A stretch of 64,000 nucleotides of DNA from Blattamonas nauphoetae (GCA_033064195.1 JARBJD010000071.1:62001-126000); one strand, 5' to 3'. Shown: positions 10,796-23,100, counted from the stretch's first letter. Numbers and translations: made by a program. The notes: generated by a model from the letters alone, not told the origin.

Positions 10796-12692
10796 ATGGG
10801 CTCATTTCAAATCAAAATGGAGAATGGACCTGTATTGACACTGTCGGAGTTGCATGCGTACATCAGCGTGGATCAGAAAGACATCCACCCGCGCTCCCCG
10901 CACGTTGTCCTCTTGGACGGGGCGGTGGTGAGGATGTCGCAGTTTAAACTGCCGTTTCTGGAAGGACTTCTGCGCCCAACCAGAATTCGTCATCTTACTG
11001 CATTTCTTCAAGGTGAAGAGATTGGGAGAACTGGGACTCGAGAATATCTCAATAAAGCTGAATCTACACAATTGCAGAAAGAGATCCTCGAACTGATCTC
11101 CAATGGCATTCACCCAACGTACAAGGACGTCGGAAGGATGGTGTGTTCCGCAACAGTATCTTCCATCTTTTTCAGGCTTTTCGATTCGTCGAGATCGGTT
11201 GAGATATGTCTCAGTCGACATCCACGAACCATGCAGAAGCTGGGTCAGTGGATGGATCAAGAACCATCCTCTTTTCAAGGCTCTTAAGCCAATCTGTATG
11301 GAACAAAGAAGGCAGAATTCATTAACGAAAGACATACACAACCGTTTTTGAAAACTTGAAAAGCTGATCGACGAACACGACTATCCACCAGAATTAGTCT
11401 ACAACTTTGATGAGACATCATTGGTTTCTACACAGTTCATTTTATGAAAAAGGATCACGACATACAGTAGTTCAGTCGCCTATTCAACGCCGCCGTCAAT
11501 GATCTTCAGTCACACGATGCTGTTCACAATCGCTGCTGATGGGGAGGCTCTAACTTCTCATCTGATCCTCCCAGCCAAAACGAACCAAGATTCCCTTTCC
11601 AGACATTTCCCTTCCCGCTTTTCTTTCCACACCTCACAAAAAGGGTGGATGAACAAGGAGCTCCTCTACGATATCCTGATCAATGGACTAGGTCCAGAAA
11701 TTCAAGAGCGTAAAAGGAAAATCAAAAGCCTCTCTCACGAGCGCTATTAATATTTGATGGACACTCGTCCAGGAATCAACCAACTCTGTGGAAACAACTT
11801 GCAGACTTGGGGATTGACAGTATCTGTCTCCCCTCCAATTGTTCCTCTATTATGCAACCCTGTGACCTCTACGTCAACTCCGCATTCAAGCGAAATCTTC
11901 AAAACTCCCGCCACTACCATCAAAAACAAAACAGAATTCAGAACTAATTCCATGGCTATTAAAGGTGGAATCGGCTGCTTTAACTGCTCTTGATAATTCA
12001 GAACAAATTATCGCAAGCTTTCGAGAATCTGGCATTTTCCCTTCAACCCGGAAATTGTTACCAGTCAATTGCGAGACGGAAGTCCTGCAGAAGAAACTCG
12101 TCGTGGATTCCCGCTTGGTTCGAAGGTCCTCTCAGATCCAGTTGTTCAAAGTGGGTGGAGAACACATCTGAAACTGCCAGACGTTGATGACGAACAAGAT
12201 CTCGAAACAGTGAATCCACTTTCGATTCAAGCTGAAATTGATGATACTGATCCATTTCTTGAAGCTCATCAGCTAGCTCTAAGAAAACGTCTGATGTTTC
12301 CCTCACAATCTGAAAATGATGATGAATTTGAGAACCTCCCTATTTATGGAAGCGAAACTCCACTTAAACAGATTCCAACAGGCAATGAAACAACTACACA
12401 TTCATCCTCACAGCCTTCATCGAATTTGGAGAGCCATCTACTACCTCAGTCACGCGGCCATCCACGAATGATCCGAGACGACGACGATGATGAACCTATT
12501 CCTCGCTTACCAACGAAAACAAAGAGACAGAACTCGACGCCATCGACCATTCAATCCCCTGAGAGGCAGACAACAAAACAAGAGCGTCAGGAGACTCCTC
12601 CGTCGTTGCATACCTCGACTCCGAGACGATCGTCAACAACTCAGGGAGGACGAACAAAACATACTCCGGAGTGGTTTCGACAGTTCGGATAA
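10796..12692 (+). pseudogene. Decayed pogo/Tigger-like transposase inside hAT
   Basis: Pieces of a DDE_1-type transposase appear in order in changing frames. There is an N-terminal CENP-B/Tc5-like helix-turn-helix region (LELISNGIHPTYKDVGRMV), VYNFDETSL with the first Asp, LLIFDGHSSRN with the second, and MQPCDLYVNSAFKRNL with the third acidic residue. A 207-codon acidic C-terminal frame (12069-12692) follows. Several stops and frame changes separate the motifs; some may be introns but overall the gene looks dead. No terminal repeats for this element were found. It appears to be an older insertion or a passenger within the hAT element. Confidence 0.7.
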
Positions 12693-12869
12693 TCACTTCA
12701 CATCTCCTATTGATATTAGATTTTCACGTAATCGTCAGAGTAAAGGAGTGAGGTGAAGAAAAGAATTGAATGGTTTGATCAATGTCTCCCTCGTCAATTA
12801 AGGAGGAAATAGAGGGCTGAATAGCTGGACTGAAGGGATAAAGAATAGACTGTTCGTGCATTAACTTAG

Positions 12870-13780
12870 TACGCCTTGATGAACAAGTCCGGCTTGGTCG
12901 GGGAACTATCATTGTGAATGCTCTGTTGCAGTATCTCCTCAAAACACAATCAGACACAGACACTCCGAGCTCTCCCCAGTCCAATTTGCATTTCAAGAGA
13001 AGGATGGCACGTATCGCGTGTGATCTCCTCTCCACGATTGTCGATCCCAAACACGAATCTGTGGAGAAGAGACTCGAGGGGGTGATTCTGGACACGCATC
13101 CACTGTTTTCTCACCCCTCCCCACAATCCGATCGTCTCTCAACCAACACCCCCTCCCACTCGCACAGTCCAGAAGCGTGCTGGCAGCGATCGAATCGATC
13201 GAACCAGTCAAACACCAGCCGATTCTCGTCTTTGCCAAAACTGGGAGTGATCTCTTCACTTCAACGAACGAATCAGCCGATTCCATTCAATGCTGGATAC
13301 AAAGAAGGGGACATCCGAACAGAAATGCAACAAATCTACGAACTGTTGACATCTCTTGTGCCTGATCACTTCGCTCAAGAAAACAAAACACTCTCCCATC
13401 CTCCAAAGGGCAAAGAACGAAGGAAGACATCAGCATCGAAGAATGAGGAAGGAGAAAGGACTGGAACATCGATGGACTCAGCGATTCTGGACAAAGCGAA
13501 AACATTGACAACGCCTCTGTTTGTGTGTGTTGACGAGAATCTCGCTGACCACGAGAGTCTGCCCGTGTCGCTTCATTCGGATGACAAGACCACTCGTTGT
13601 GGACTTATGCGACAACATAGCATTGCTGAAGTTCATTGGATTCTGTTTCTGACGCGGAGCTCGCGCGAAGTGATAGCTCTCTCGCTCATCGAGCACGAGG
13701 ATGAAGCAGAATGCATGAAGCAACTGCCCGATTCGATCAAACCACTCTTCCATTCGATGTCAATTACGTTCATCTTTTAG
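12870..13780 (+). CDS. Cargo ORF in hAT element, unrecognised
   Basis: The frame opens right after an AG acceptor (12868-12869) and runs to 13780, containing LDEQVRLGRGTIIVNALLQY and a basic region KRRMARIACDLL. A Ser/Thr/Pro-rich linker and a more structured C-terminal part (LFVCVDENLAD) follow. No domain recognised. It has the look of a spliced host gene exon carried in the hAT element. The missing upstream exons suggest a fragment. Confidence 0.4.
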
Positions 13781-13969
13781 ATAGAGCACAATCCAACTCC
13801 TGACTAACTCAAACCTCTCGTCATCAGCCCTTCCCACTTCACGTCCTCCACCACTCGCCGCATCCTCTCTCCTCGTCTGCTCGGTCGACACTGCTCTCTC
13901 TTTGTCCTCCATTTCTGTCGACTCGCTCACTGCATGCTCTGCCTGATTGATCGTCACTCTCTCACCAAC

Positions 13970-14113
13970 GATGCTGTTGAATGGTGTCGAGCGATGGAAC
14001 TTCGCTCTCATCTCATCAATTGCCAACGGAGTGCACTACAAACAACATTTCGAGAAGCCTTTTCTCTTCCGGAGTGCGACGAGAAGGAAATCTTGGACTT
14101 CACCCTCACTTGA
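13970..14113 (+). pseudogene. Coding-like fragment in hAT element
   Basis: A plus-strand frame without its own ATG at the start reads DAVEWCRAMELRSHLINC and then LPECDEKEILDFTLT before a TGA. It may belong with the ORF ending at 13780, but in a different frame. No family recognised. Confidence 0.3.
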
Positions 14114-14559
14114 CCCAACATCGTTCCCATTCTCTTTCTTCGGTCTCTCCGCCGCTTTGTCAGTCGCTCTCGCTGTGCTCTGACTTGCCGCTCTGTCTGC
14201 CCCTTGCTTGATGAGCTGTGGTTGTTGTTGTTGCTGGATCTCATCCTTCGATCAACTCGCGGTCGTTTTCGTGTTGGAATGAATGTGGCTGAGCCTTCCG
14301 ATGAAAGACCATCTCGCTCTTCATTTCTCTACCCCTCCATCCACACTTCCATATTTGTTACACTCAATCCCTTGTTGCTCTCTCGCCGCGATGGTCTCCA
14401 GCTGTCCTCTGTCATCGTTTCTTCATCCACACAGCTTCGTGTTGAAGGAACGATGAGATTGCTGGATCGTCTGTCCTCGAACCATTCTCGATAATTCCAA
14501 CTGACACTCGTCGAAGCACAACTGATCGGTCGAGCCATCGTGTCTCTGAAAGTACAGTC

Positions 14560-14700
14560 TGTCTCTTCTGCCGATCCCTCACTCTCCTCGTCTGTCTCTT
14601 CTGCCGATCCCTCACTCTCCTCGTCTGTCTCTTCTGCCGATCCCTCACTCTCCTCGTCTGTCTCTTCTGCCGATCCCTCACTCTCCTCGTCTGTCTCGTC
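14560..14700. repeat. 33-bp minisatellite, about four units
   Basis: Near-identical 33-bp units are arranged head to tail. On the minus strand each encodes TDEESEGSAEE, so the repeat keeps a reading frame (within the minus ORF 14329-14964). Such in-frame acidic repeats occur in disordered linkers. Confidence 0.85.
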
Positions 14701-14859
14701 CACATCATGAACGACTCTCCGAATAGTGACACCATTTGGATTGAGATCACTTGACGTCGACAATCGCGATGAACGAAACCGTGTTGATGTCAAAATGGTG
14801 CAGAAAGTGCTCGTCCCATCTGCGGAATCTCCTCTCCACCCGCTTCTCGCTCGTCGCTT

Positions 14860-15260
14860 GTGAACCATCGAAGTGTTTCTCGCTCCTTCCTGCCGATTCC
14901 TCCGACTGTCTCTTTCTTGTCGACCAACAAATGATTCCTTTCTGCACATGCCAGTCAGTCTCAAGATGCCTAGTTGCCTCGCGTTGTTGGAAGCTGAAGC
15001 TCAATGGTGTGTGTAATTGAGAGTGTGGTCAAAGTGGTTGAAGAATAGAAGAAACTATCAGACAGCCTTGTTCGGATGTTGGGCGGAGGGAGGACAAACA
15101 GCGAGCAATTTTGCTCGAATAGCATGAGTTCAGGTTCTTTGAGATGTTGCTTTATCTTCGTTGCTTCATCAAACACACAACACATGCTTGTCCCATCGAA
15201 TGAATCCCTGCCGAGTCTGCGCTTAAACCACTTCTCGCTCATCGATGACACCCAAAAACA
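14860..15260 (-). repeat. Diverged tandem duplication of a coding-like segment
   Basis: Two minus-strand segments about 370 bp apart share a motif of the form SEKR/W...RR...F/D GTS, one in the ORF 14747-15004 and the other in 14970-15251. The frames are short and broken, which suggests a decayed duplicated exon within the hAT cargo. Confidence 0.4.
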
Positions 15261-17012
15261 GGCTGAGCGAGACGCGCAGAAAAGATGAAATTGATTGTCT
15301 TAACTGTCTCTCTTCGTCTGTACATCCGTCCACTTCAACCAACGTCTCCCTTACGCTTTCTTTTCCGCTTTTTCCGAGATTTTTGTTTGTTTATCAATAT
15401 TCAATTCACATTTAGGATTTGACATAATGTTCATGAAATGGGTTTTTGTGATCATGATCTACAAAAATATGGGTACGTTTGGAACACCCTGGTCCCACCC
15501 TTCTTCTCTCAAAAGCACTTCTCGTCTCTTCTGTCTCTCTTGGTTGTTCTGTCCCCATTCCCATGTTCTGTTCAACATAGTCCGGAACAATTTCGCGAAA
15601 TGGTCTTTATTCTCCACCTTGACCATCTGTCGAACTTCCCATTTCACAAGTTCTGCCACAAAGTCAGCATCGTGTTCGTCAGACCGAAGTTCCATGTTTT
15701 GGATGTGATGGTGGATAAAACAGATGCAAACTTCGAACAGATGTCGATATTCTGCATCCAGAACGAGTTTGTTTGAATTGTCGAAAATGAAGATGATGAA
15801 CGGTTTGGCAGGCTCGAACACAGAAACACGAATGAGAGGATACTGTTCGGAATGTGGGTGATCGTCTCCAAGTGGTTTAAACATGTTCGCGATGAATTTT
15901 GCGAGGGCGAACAGAGTCTTGGACTCGGAGAGAGGAAGAGAAGCAAAAGCGACTGTTTCAAACAGAGTCCCAACAAGATTCGCTGTCATGAACCTTTCCT
16001 TCATCCATTGATGGATAATAACGACATTTGTGACGATGGCGAGTGTGTTCCACCTGACGAGGTAGTGGTTGAGCTTGAGAGAGTTGAGAATGAGGTCAGG
16101 GAAGGATGGATCGTCGAGGACGATTGTTCGGAAAGAAGACTTGTGGAGATCTGAGATTGTGAGTGCAGAATCGATGAAGAAAGCCAATCCATAAGTTACA
16201 TAGTCTTCACATTGATGCCGGAGTTGTTTCAGAGAAACAGTCATTTGCGTGTCAACGGTAGAAACCAATGGAGTGGTTGGAGAAGAGTCGGATGAAAGAG
16301 AAGCGATGAGAGTGTCGATGTTTGAAATGTTGGTGAGAGTCGTTGAGAGAGTCTCTTTCACAGAGAGAATCAATTCTCGGATGATCTCCGAATCAACCTA
16401 AAAAGATGAAAAATGATAAAACTAATCTGAACACACTTCAATCGGTGGGATGGCAAGCAAAAGACGAGATGGAATGCGGAACGAAGCTGAACAGAATGAA
16501 AGAGAACGAGTGATGATAAATTGATCATCTTTCGTGAGCTGGATGTATTTTGGGAAGTGTGAAGGATCGGTTGGGAGATTCCGTTGGAATTCCGAGAAAA
16601 CGATTCGAAGTTTCTGTGTCAGAGCAGACAGGAATGAGAGACCAGAATATTGTTGGAGTTGGGACGATGATGGGAAAATGGGTGAGGGGAGAAGAGAGAA
16701 AAAAGGCAGATCTCGTTTGACAATCCAGTAGAGAGTTTCCAAAGAAACATTGGCGATTCTGAGATGAGGGAAGAGAGAAATGTGTGCCAATGTGGTGATG
16801 ACAACAGGGGAGGGCGTTGACTTTCCAATTTTGTTGAATGTGGAAATGATCAATTCTTTGGATCGCAGAAAAAGCGAGTCGACACTTTCAAGTTCGAAGA
16901 AGAGTGATTCCATGCAAGAACAACACTGAAAACAAATGAGAAGAAGCAAGAGAGCAACACACTGATTCCAAGGCAGGAAATGTCGACCAATTTCCAAATT
17001 GGGTGATGACAA

Positions 17013-18165
17013 AAGAAGGGATTTCAGAAGAAAGTGAAGAGCGAACGAACGAAGGCGATTTCGAATCTAAAAGAAAGGAAAAATGTTTGGATCATCACAA
17101 AGAAGTAAACCACAAACAAAGAATGTCAAGCAATGTCATCAGATCAGCCTGAAAGCGAGAATGAACTAAACAGAAAAGGAGAGACCACAAGTCCAGATGA
17201 GTGGGTTCCACAACACAATGGAGACAGAAATCGACACCGACCATCAAAAGGGTCATTCACTCCACTTTCTGCAACACATCCAAAACAGCCATCAACAAAT
17301 CAATGAAGAAAACAAAAAGTCATTTTGGTAATTGGTAACATGTCCCACTTTCTCCGTCAATGGGACGATCAATTCGGACATTTTTCACAGACATCTCAAA
17401 GAGTACCCCTCTCGTTCAGAACAAGGATCGATGACCAAAAGACTTGAATAAACTGAACGATAACATCCGAAGATTCTTTCTTAATCACATTTGCCAGTCG
17501 GCCCCATTCTTCGTTCTTCAAAGATCTGGGATAACGTCTCAACAAAGAAACCTTCTCAACATTTCTCAAAAGATTATTGAGTTTTGTTCCATTTCATTAT
17601 GATAGGAATGATTTGAAATCTAAATTGAATGGTTTCGATGAAAGGGTGGGACGATCGTCCCATTGAAGAATACAAACCAGATGCAACTTTCTGCAATTCT
17701 CGGAGTGAATCGACAATCATATTCTCATCATCACAATGTAGATCTTCGAGAAGGGATGAGATATTTAACTGAAAAGGAGAGATTAATCACGAAAATGACG
17801 AACTGGTTTCGAAACGTGTGGACAGTTCAACACACATGGCGAGATATCTACATTCACAACAGATTGCTCTGATATCATCGAGAAATAACCTGATCCGTTG
17901 GCTGGGAGTGTCAATGAGAACGTGATGACTTGGTCTGAGTGAAAGATCCAGGGGCCCATTATGCAAACAAATTAAGAGACACACTTCGAATTCTCTTAGT
18001 CATGCATCGAAACACTTCGAGATGTACAGATGACATCGGATGTTTCAAAAAGAAATGCAACAGAAGACATTTAGCAGTGCATGCGAAGAAAGAAGCGAAA
18101 TCGATGTTTCGTGATAACAAAGATAATTAGCCGGATCCGACAAAGAAATGTGTTTCAGTTGAATC
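17013..18165. other. Duplicated flank of gene B, no gene
   Basis: This stretch parallels 3160-3610 beside gene A, so the A/B duplication includes the upstream DNA. It is broken by a 354-bp insert (17323-17676). Beyond about 17830 no paralogy or coding signal was seen. Confidence 0.6.
17323..17676. mobile_element. 354-bp insertion relative to the paralogous copy
   Basis: Sequence on both sides (AACAAAAAGTCA and CCAGATGCAAC) is contiguous near 3453 in the other copy, so these bases were inserted here or lost there. The insert contains an inverted pair around CAATGGGACGATC close to each end. No clean terminal repeat or target duplication could be fixed by eye, so the class is open; a short MITE-like element is likely. 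Confidence 0.5.
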
Positions 18166-19026
18166 TTAGTCTGTTTTCAGCCCAGATTCTTCGTTTTGGG
18201 TTTGGGGCTCGGCTGCTGGCTGCTCGGAAGTTTCTCCATCATTTGTGTCTGTCTCTGCCGTTCCTGATGGTGCAGGTGCATCGCCCGCTTCGGTCACACC
18301 CAGATGAGGCAGAATCCGAGACACAAACTCTGCTGCCGTTTTGTCTCGGTTCGGGTCTTTGGACACTGAACGACCATGTTCCAGAGCCTTCTTCCCAATC
18401 ACTTTTTCCATTCCTGACAAAGAAATAGAAATAATCAATCATGAAGAACAATATACAAACCCTCTTCCATTTTTCCAAAGTTACTCTCAGCTGACAGACA
18501 AGAAATCAAGAAAAAATGGAAATACCTGTGGAGAACAGAAACCACTCTCCCTTGTAGTCACGGATAGGAAGAGATTCCAAGAAGTACTGAGGAACATCTG
18601 CAAAAAGGCGTGTCAAACTGTGATGAAGCGGGGTGTATCCCATGCCCAAACTGGCCCTCCAAATACCACAAAATCGAAGTCTAGAATCGAATTTGCCATC
18701 GGATCAATTTTAGTCGCTCCTTTGCTGAAGACTCCCTTCGTCATCGTCCACACTGATCCTGCCATCGACTGGCCATCTGCCGATGTTTTCAGCTTCTCAA
18801 AAACAACATCGATTTCATCCTGATCACAACCAAAGACACAATGAGGGAATAAATTGGGAATATGATACTTTTGTGCGGCTTTTCAAGTCCTTCTCGATGG
18901 CTCGAGCAAACTGCGGAGAAATGGAGAAATCGAGGAAATACTCCGATAAACACTTCAAACGTTCTCAGTCGTCCCAGTAATCGATGTAACCAGAATTAAA
19001 ACGCGTTTGCGATGAGTTTCAGTCAT
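18166..19026 (-). CDS. Flavodoxin-like protein, four exons
   Basis: Exons 19026-18961, 18910-18869, 18819-18526 and 18413-18166 are joined by GT-AG introns of 50, 49 and 112 nt. The product starts MTETHRKRVLILVTSITGTT, whose TSITGTTEN segment fits the FMN-phosphate loop of flavodoxins. FARAIEKDL and a later FVVFGGPVWAWDTPRF, with the flavin-stacking tryptophan, also match the fold. The Glu/Pro/Ala-rich tail is extra. Role: small electron carrier or quinone-reductase-type flavoprotein in the cytosol. Exon 3 contains one frame jump: after PRFIT the frame must shift by one base to continue LTRLFADVPQYF. This is either a disabling mutation or a consensus error, so the gene may be a recent pseudogene. 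Confidence 0.75.
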
Positions 19027-20122
19027 TTCAAAATCTCGTTGTTTGAACAGAAAGTGATCGAACCACATCATGTCATCATTCATTCGTTCTCTTCATTTCA
19101 CAAACAAACGACATTTAATGTTCTTCAAACCCTCTCAAACAATCAAACAGCTCTTCTTCCAATCACACTCTCAGTTGGGTGGAGGGCTTTCACAAAACAT
19201 CGGTTCGGAAAAACAGGAAAAAGTGAAGAGAAATTGGGTAGAGTTGTTCTGACGTGATATGCGACAGTGAGTGATGAGGTGAGATGAAACGACAAGAAAT
19301 GAGAGATGAGTGCAGAAAGTGCAACAGAAACACAGAACCAGTCTTTCCTGATGGAAAGAATGATTGAACAAGAGAAACAGAAACAGTGCGATTCAAAATG
19401 GCAAAGAAAACGATGAATGAGTACTGTGCGAAACTGTCCAGCTGAACCAGACATTGACGAGAAAGGAAGAAAAATAAAGTCTACAAAGTTGATGTGAGAA
19501 GTGACTGACATTCTCTGGAGAGATGATGAGCGAAGTGACTGTCAGAGCAACTGGCTGAGATGTCAAAGATAGTTGGTCGAAAAGGAAGAAACGAGACGAT
19601 AGGTGCGGTGAGGGGTAAGCAAGAAAAGGATGAAAGTGCGATCGGGTCGGAGTTGAGTGAGAACAAGAATATGATGGGTGGTTCAATGCACACAGAAATG
19701 ATGTCTCTGAAGATATCCGAATCGGGGTCGCACGAAAGAGTAGATAGTGAGGTCGTGTGTTCATAATTGGTGTGAGCATTGAACAAGTCCGACAAACACA
19801 AACAGAAGATAGAGAGTGAGAATGAATAGTGATTTTACGATGAAAAGAAGAGTGAAGAAAGTTGGAGGATGAAAAGTGGAGAATCAAGACGAGTGGACGT
19901 GTGAGAATAATGACGGTCGAATCGGAATCACAAAAGAGCTGACGGAGAGTGATGTGATCATATTTGGATTTGGGGTCAGAGTAAAACAGATCTGACATGA
20001 ATACACAGAGAAGAGTGAAAATGAAGAGTGATTGTGCGATGAATGAATGATGGACGATCGAGAACAAAGACAGATGGAAGTGAGAAGGAAGATCAACGAC
20101 GAGTCAGGAGAGTCGAAGTCGA
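19027..20122. repeat. Non-coding spacer with roughly 200-bp diverged tandem repeat
   Basis: Segments around 19683-19865 and 19885-20070 resemble each other with a period near 200 bp (compare GAATCGG...CAC..AAAGAG at about 19718 and 19918). A 224-codon minus ORF crosses it but is a by-product of the repeat. It forms the 3' flank of the beta-helix gene. Confidence 0.5.
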
Positions 20123-23100
20123 TCATGCTGTGGGATCGTTCGGTTGGTGTTTGAGTTCGACAATTGGTTCAGGATTGATGAACTCGTTCAGTTCTGACAG
20201 CGTCGGCCTGTCGTTTGGATCGGTCGAGAGGCACATCTCAATCATTTCTTTCATTTTCGAGTTCTTCACTCCGTCCATGTTCAGAGTCGATCCAACTCCC
20301 ATCTGGCGCTGAGCATTCACTGCATCCACTTCACCGAACGGCACAGAATCGGTCTCCATTTCCCACAAGATCAGGCCAAGACTAAAAACCGCAACTTTCG
20401 AAATGTCAATCGAGTTCTGAACTGTGTTCTCGTTGTCCAGCTCAGGCGGGCTCCAGCGACGAGCTTCCACAATCTGTGCCTGTCTGTTCGCGTCTTGTCC
20501 ATCACCATTCGACACTACTTGCTCGCCCTGTACATTCAGGAACACGTTGTTCCCAGCGTCCACAATCACAATATGAGATGACAGCTTCGTCAGGATTTTC
20601 GCTGACTGGTTCGTCTCCCAAATCTTCAGAATCCCTTTCACCAGTTGTTGTCGAACTGGTTCCTTCGCCAACGCAATCTTCCTTCCTTGTTCTGTGTGAA
20701 GTCGAGCAGACAGCGTGTCTGTCTTTCGAACAACTTCCATCCCAAACTCGCCAGAGCACGCCACAGCTTCCACAAACTCATCCTTCTGACTCCACACACC
20801 CGATGCAATCATGTGTTGTTGTACGGTTTGGTCAGATACTCCCAACATCTTCGATTCCAACGTCGTCAGCGCACTGTTCGGCGCATTCGACGGAGTGTGG
20901 TCCGCATCTTCCAGTTTCTCAACTTCAACATCGTCTTGTCTCTCCATCTCACTTCCTGGTTCTGGTTCTTTCGTTTTTTGGCGTCGGAGAACGACAATCA
21001 CGACAATCAAAACGATGACGGCGATAATGATGACAATGATGAGAGGGATCAACCAGGGAAGAGTGTGACTCAAAACAATCGCTCGTGCTTTCTTCGCACT
21101 CATCTTCAGTTCGAACGAGTCTGTCGTGTGTCCTCTTCCGAACTCGATCCGCGCCAGCCATCGATGTGTGTTCGAGAGAGTGGAGAGGCGAGAGGCGGGG
21201 AAGGTGAGAGAGAGTGATGTTTCCGTCCAACCTGTGGCCAGTTCGGAGAGATCAATCACTTCATGCTTGTCTGCATTCGCTGACGACGAGTCATCCTCAA
21301 ACACTTCCAACCAAAGGCCACACGGCACAAGCTTTATTCCAACAATCTCAACTTCATATCGATCTTCCTTCTTCACAAACTCACTCGAGCAGTTTTTGGT
21401 GATCAGCGACGGTTCAAAGAAAGTGTGTCGCGGTGAGATGTTCTCCCCATCAACAACACATTTATCGTCTGCACTCACCCACATGTCGTTTTCAGCCAGC
21501 GGTGATTCAGCGCTGAACGACTCGAACGAGATCTTTCCGGTTCCAACACATCTGATGTTCTGTCGAGCAGAGGGGAATGAGGCAGAGGGGAGTCCATTGT
21601 GCGTCAGATCGGATTGGCTGAGGGTCACACTGCTGTTCGTCGCGTGGATCGCTCCCTGACTAAGATTGCGGAATTGCGTCCATGAGATCTCACACACGCA
21701 CTCGTTCAGTACAACAAGACCACTCTCCCACGAGCACAGCTTCTCTGAGTCCGTTGGGACTTCGTTGGACGATGTTGATTTACTGGTGAATGTGCTTTGT
21801 TTGATGGTGAGAGTCCATTTCTTGCTCGGCTGTCCTTCCGCCGACACGAGAGTCATTTCAGGAAGATCGGAGAGAGTCAGCGACTTGATTGTTGCAGAAT
21901 CCAGTCCGACCAGTTTGATCAACGTCGACGAGAATTCCAGTTCGGAGATCACAATCGAATCAATGTCGACGACTCCAGAAGACGCTGAGAGCAGATGGAA
22001 GGAGATCGGCGAAGAAGACACGAACCAGCAGTTCTTCACGGTCACCTCACCTCCCAGTGACTCGATGAGGGAGTCGGTGTCGAGTGCGAGAGGAAGAGAG
22101 AAGGAGAGATGGCTCAGCGTCAGAATCGGTGCTTGTTTTCCATCGGGACTGTTCACCATCCTTCCTTCCTTCTCGACTTCAATCACACTCTTCGACGACG
22201 ACGATTCCACGCTCGTTCGCTTCGCGGGCGGATCAAACACGCCATTCAGGAACGACGATTCAACAACTGTGATCGTGCATGGCTGGTTTCCCCCAACATT
22301 CTTCCCCGCTCGAACAAGACCACGACAGTTCCAGCTTCCCTCCCCACATCCTGCCAGATCCTTCCCTGTCTTCTCAACTGTGATCGTCTGACCTTCGAAT
22401 CGGAATAACGCAACTCGCAGAGGGATAGTGTGCCATAAGCTGCCTAGCGACTCGGCGTTGTCGATCGCCAAGTACCGATGATCAGCAAGATCAGCCAGCC
22501 ATTCGAAGCCTTTCCATTTATCAACCACTCCCTCAAGGTTCGATCCTGTTGCAATGATTCGTGTTGCTTCTTTGGATTCTGTTTGATTGCATTCGATGAA
22601 TTCCACTTCGTTCACATCAACTGACGCCGAGAAGTCAAACAGCATCAGAGAATCAACTCCCAACTTCAGTCGCATTCGTCTCAGTGACACATGGTCCAGA
22701 ATCACAACGGGAGATGAAGTGGCAGTGTCAGCTGGAGAAACCAGGATGAGAGGAGCAGCATGGAGAACGAAGTCATTCACTGTGAAAGTCCCTTCATCTC
22801 CTTTCACAGAAATCAGTGTCTGGGTCAACGACAGCGTTCCATCTTCCACTTCGAACAGTGGAAGAGGGAGTTCCATGCCAGCATCGAACAAGAACTGGCA
22901 CGTCTCAATCAATCCCCAAGCAGAGCGATGTTTCACAAGCATCATCTGGAAAGGACAGTCAATCGCAAAGATGAGGTTGTGGAACTCAATCACAGCATCG
23001 GAATCGAGCTCCAACGCAACGAGATCATACAGCGGAGCATCGGAATCTTGCGTGACCTGGATTTGTGAATCAACGGCTTTATCATCCTTGATGAAGCTGA

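Larger units (their letters stand above)
7582..15491 (+). mobile_element. 7.9-kb hAT transposon
   Basis: The ends are 12-bp inverted repeats, CAGGGTGTTCCA, flanked by the 8-bp direct repeat GTCCCACC (7574-7581 and 15492-15499). Eight-base duplications and CAGGG-type ends are typical of hAT elements, and the element encodes a full-length hAT transposase. It sits in the coding region of solenoid gene B; intact gene A gives the ancestral uninterrupted arrangement. The right two-thirds holds a decayed pogo-like transposase and coding-like sequence not usual for hAT elements. Confidence 0.92.
7463..17012 (-). pseudogene. Alpha-solenoid protein, gene B, interrupted by hAT
   Basis: Gene B is the segmental duplicate of gene A. 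Its body lies at 15500-17012 and its last 40 or so codons at 7463-7581, separated by a 7.9-kb hAT element inserted inside the REEGWDD motif. Removing the element and one 8-bp repeat restores a frame matching gene A, ending ...NSDR. The ORFs 16422-17012 and 15459-16373 are joined by a 39-nt intron at about 16391-16429. The ATG aligned with gene A's first codon is CTG here, so the start is different or upstream. The insertion should truncate or silence the product. Confidence 0.8.

Noticed and set aside
18600-18630. A 21-nt intron to repair the flavodoxin frame
   Set aside because: GTTTGACACGCCTTTTTGCAG has the right ends, but removing it does not give the frame used by the downstream exon, and it is shorter than any supported intron here.
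19393-20067. 224-codon minus-strand ORF as a gene
   Set aside because: It spans a diverged repeat of about 200 bp with Ser/Phe/His-rich low-complexity translation and no conserved motif.
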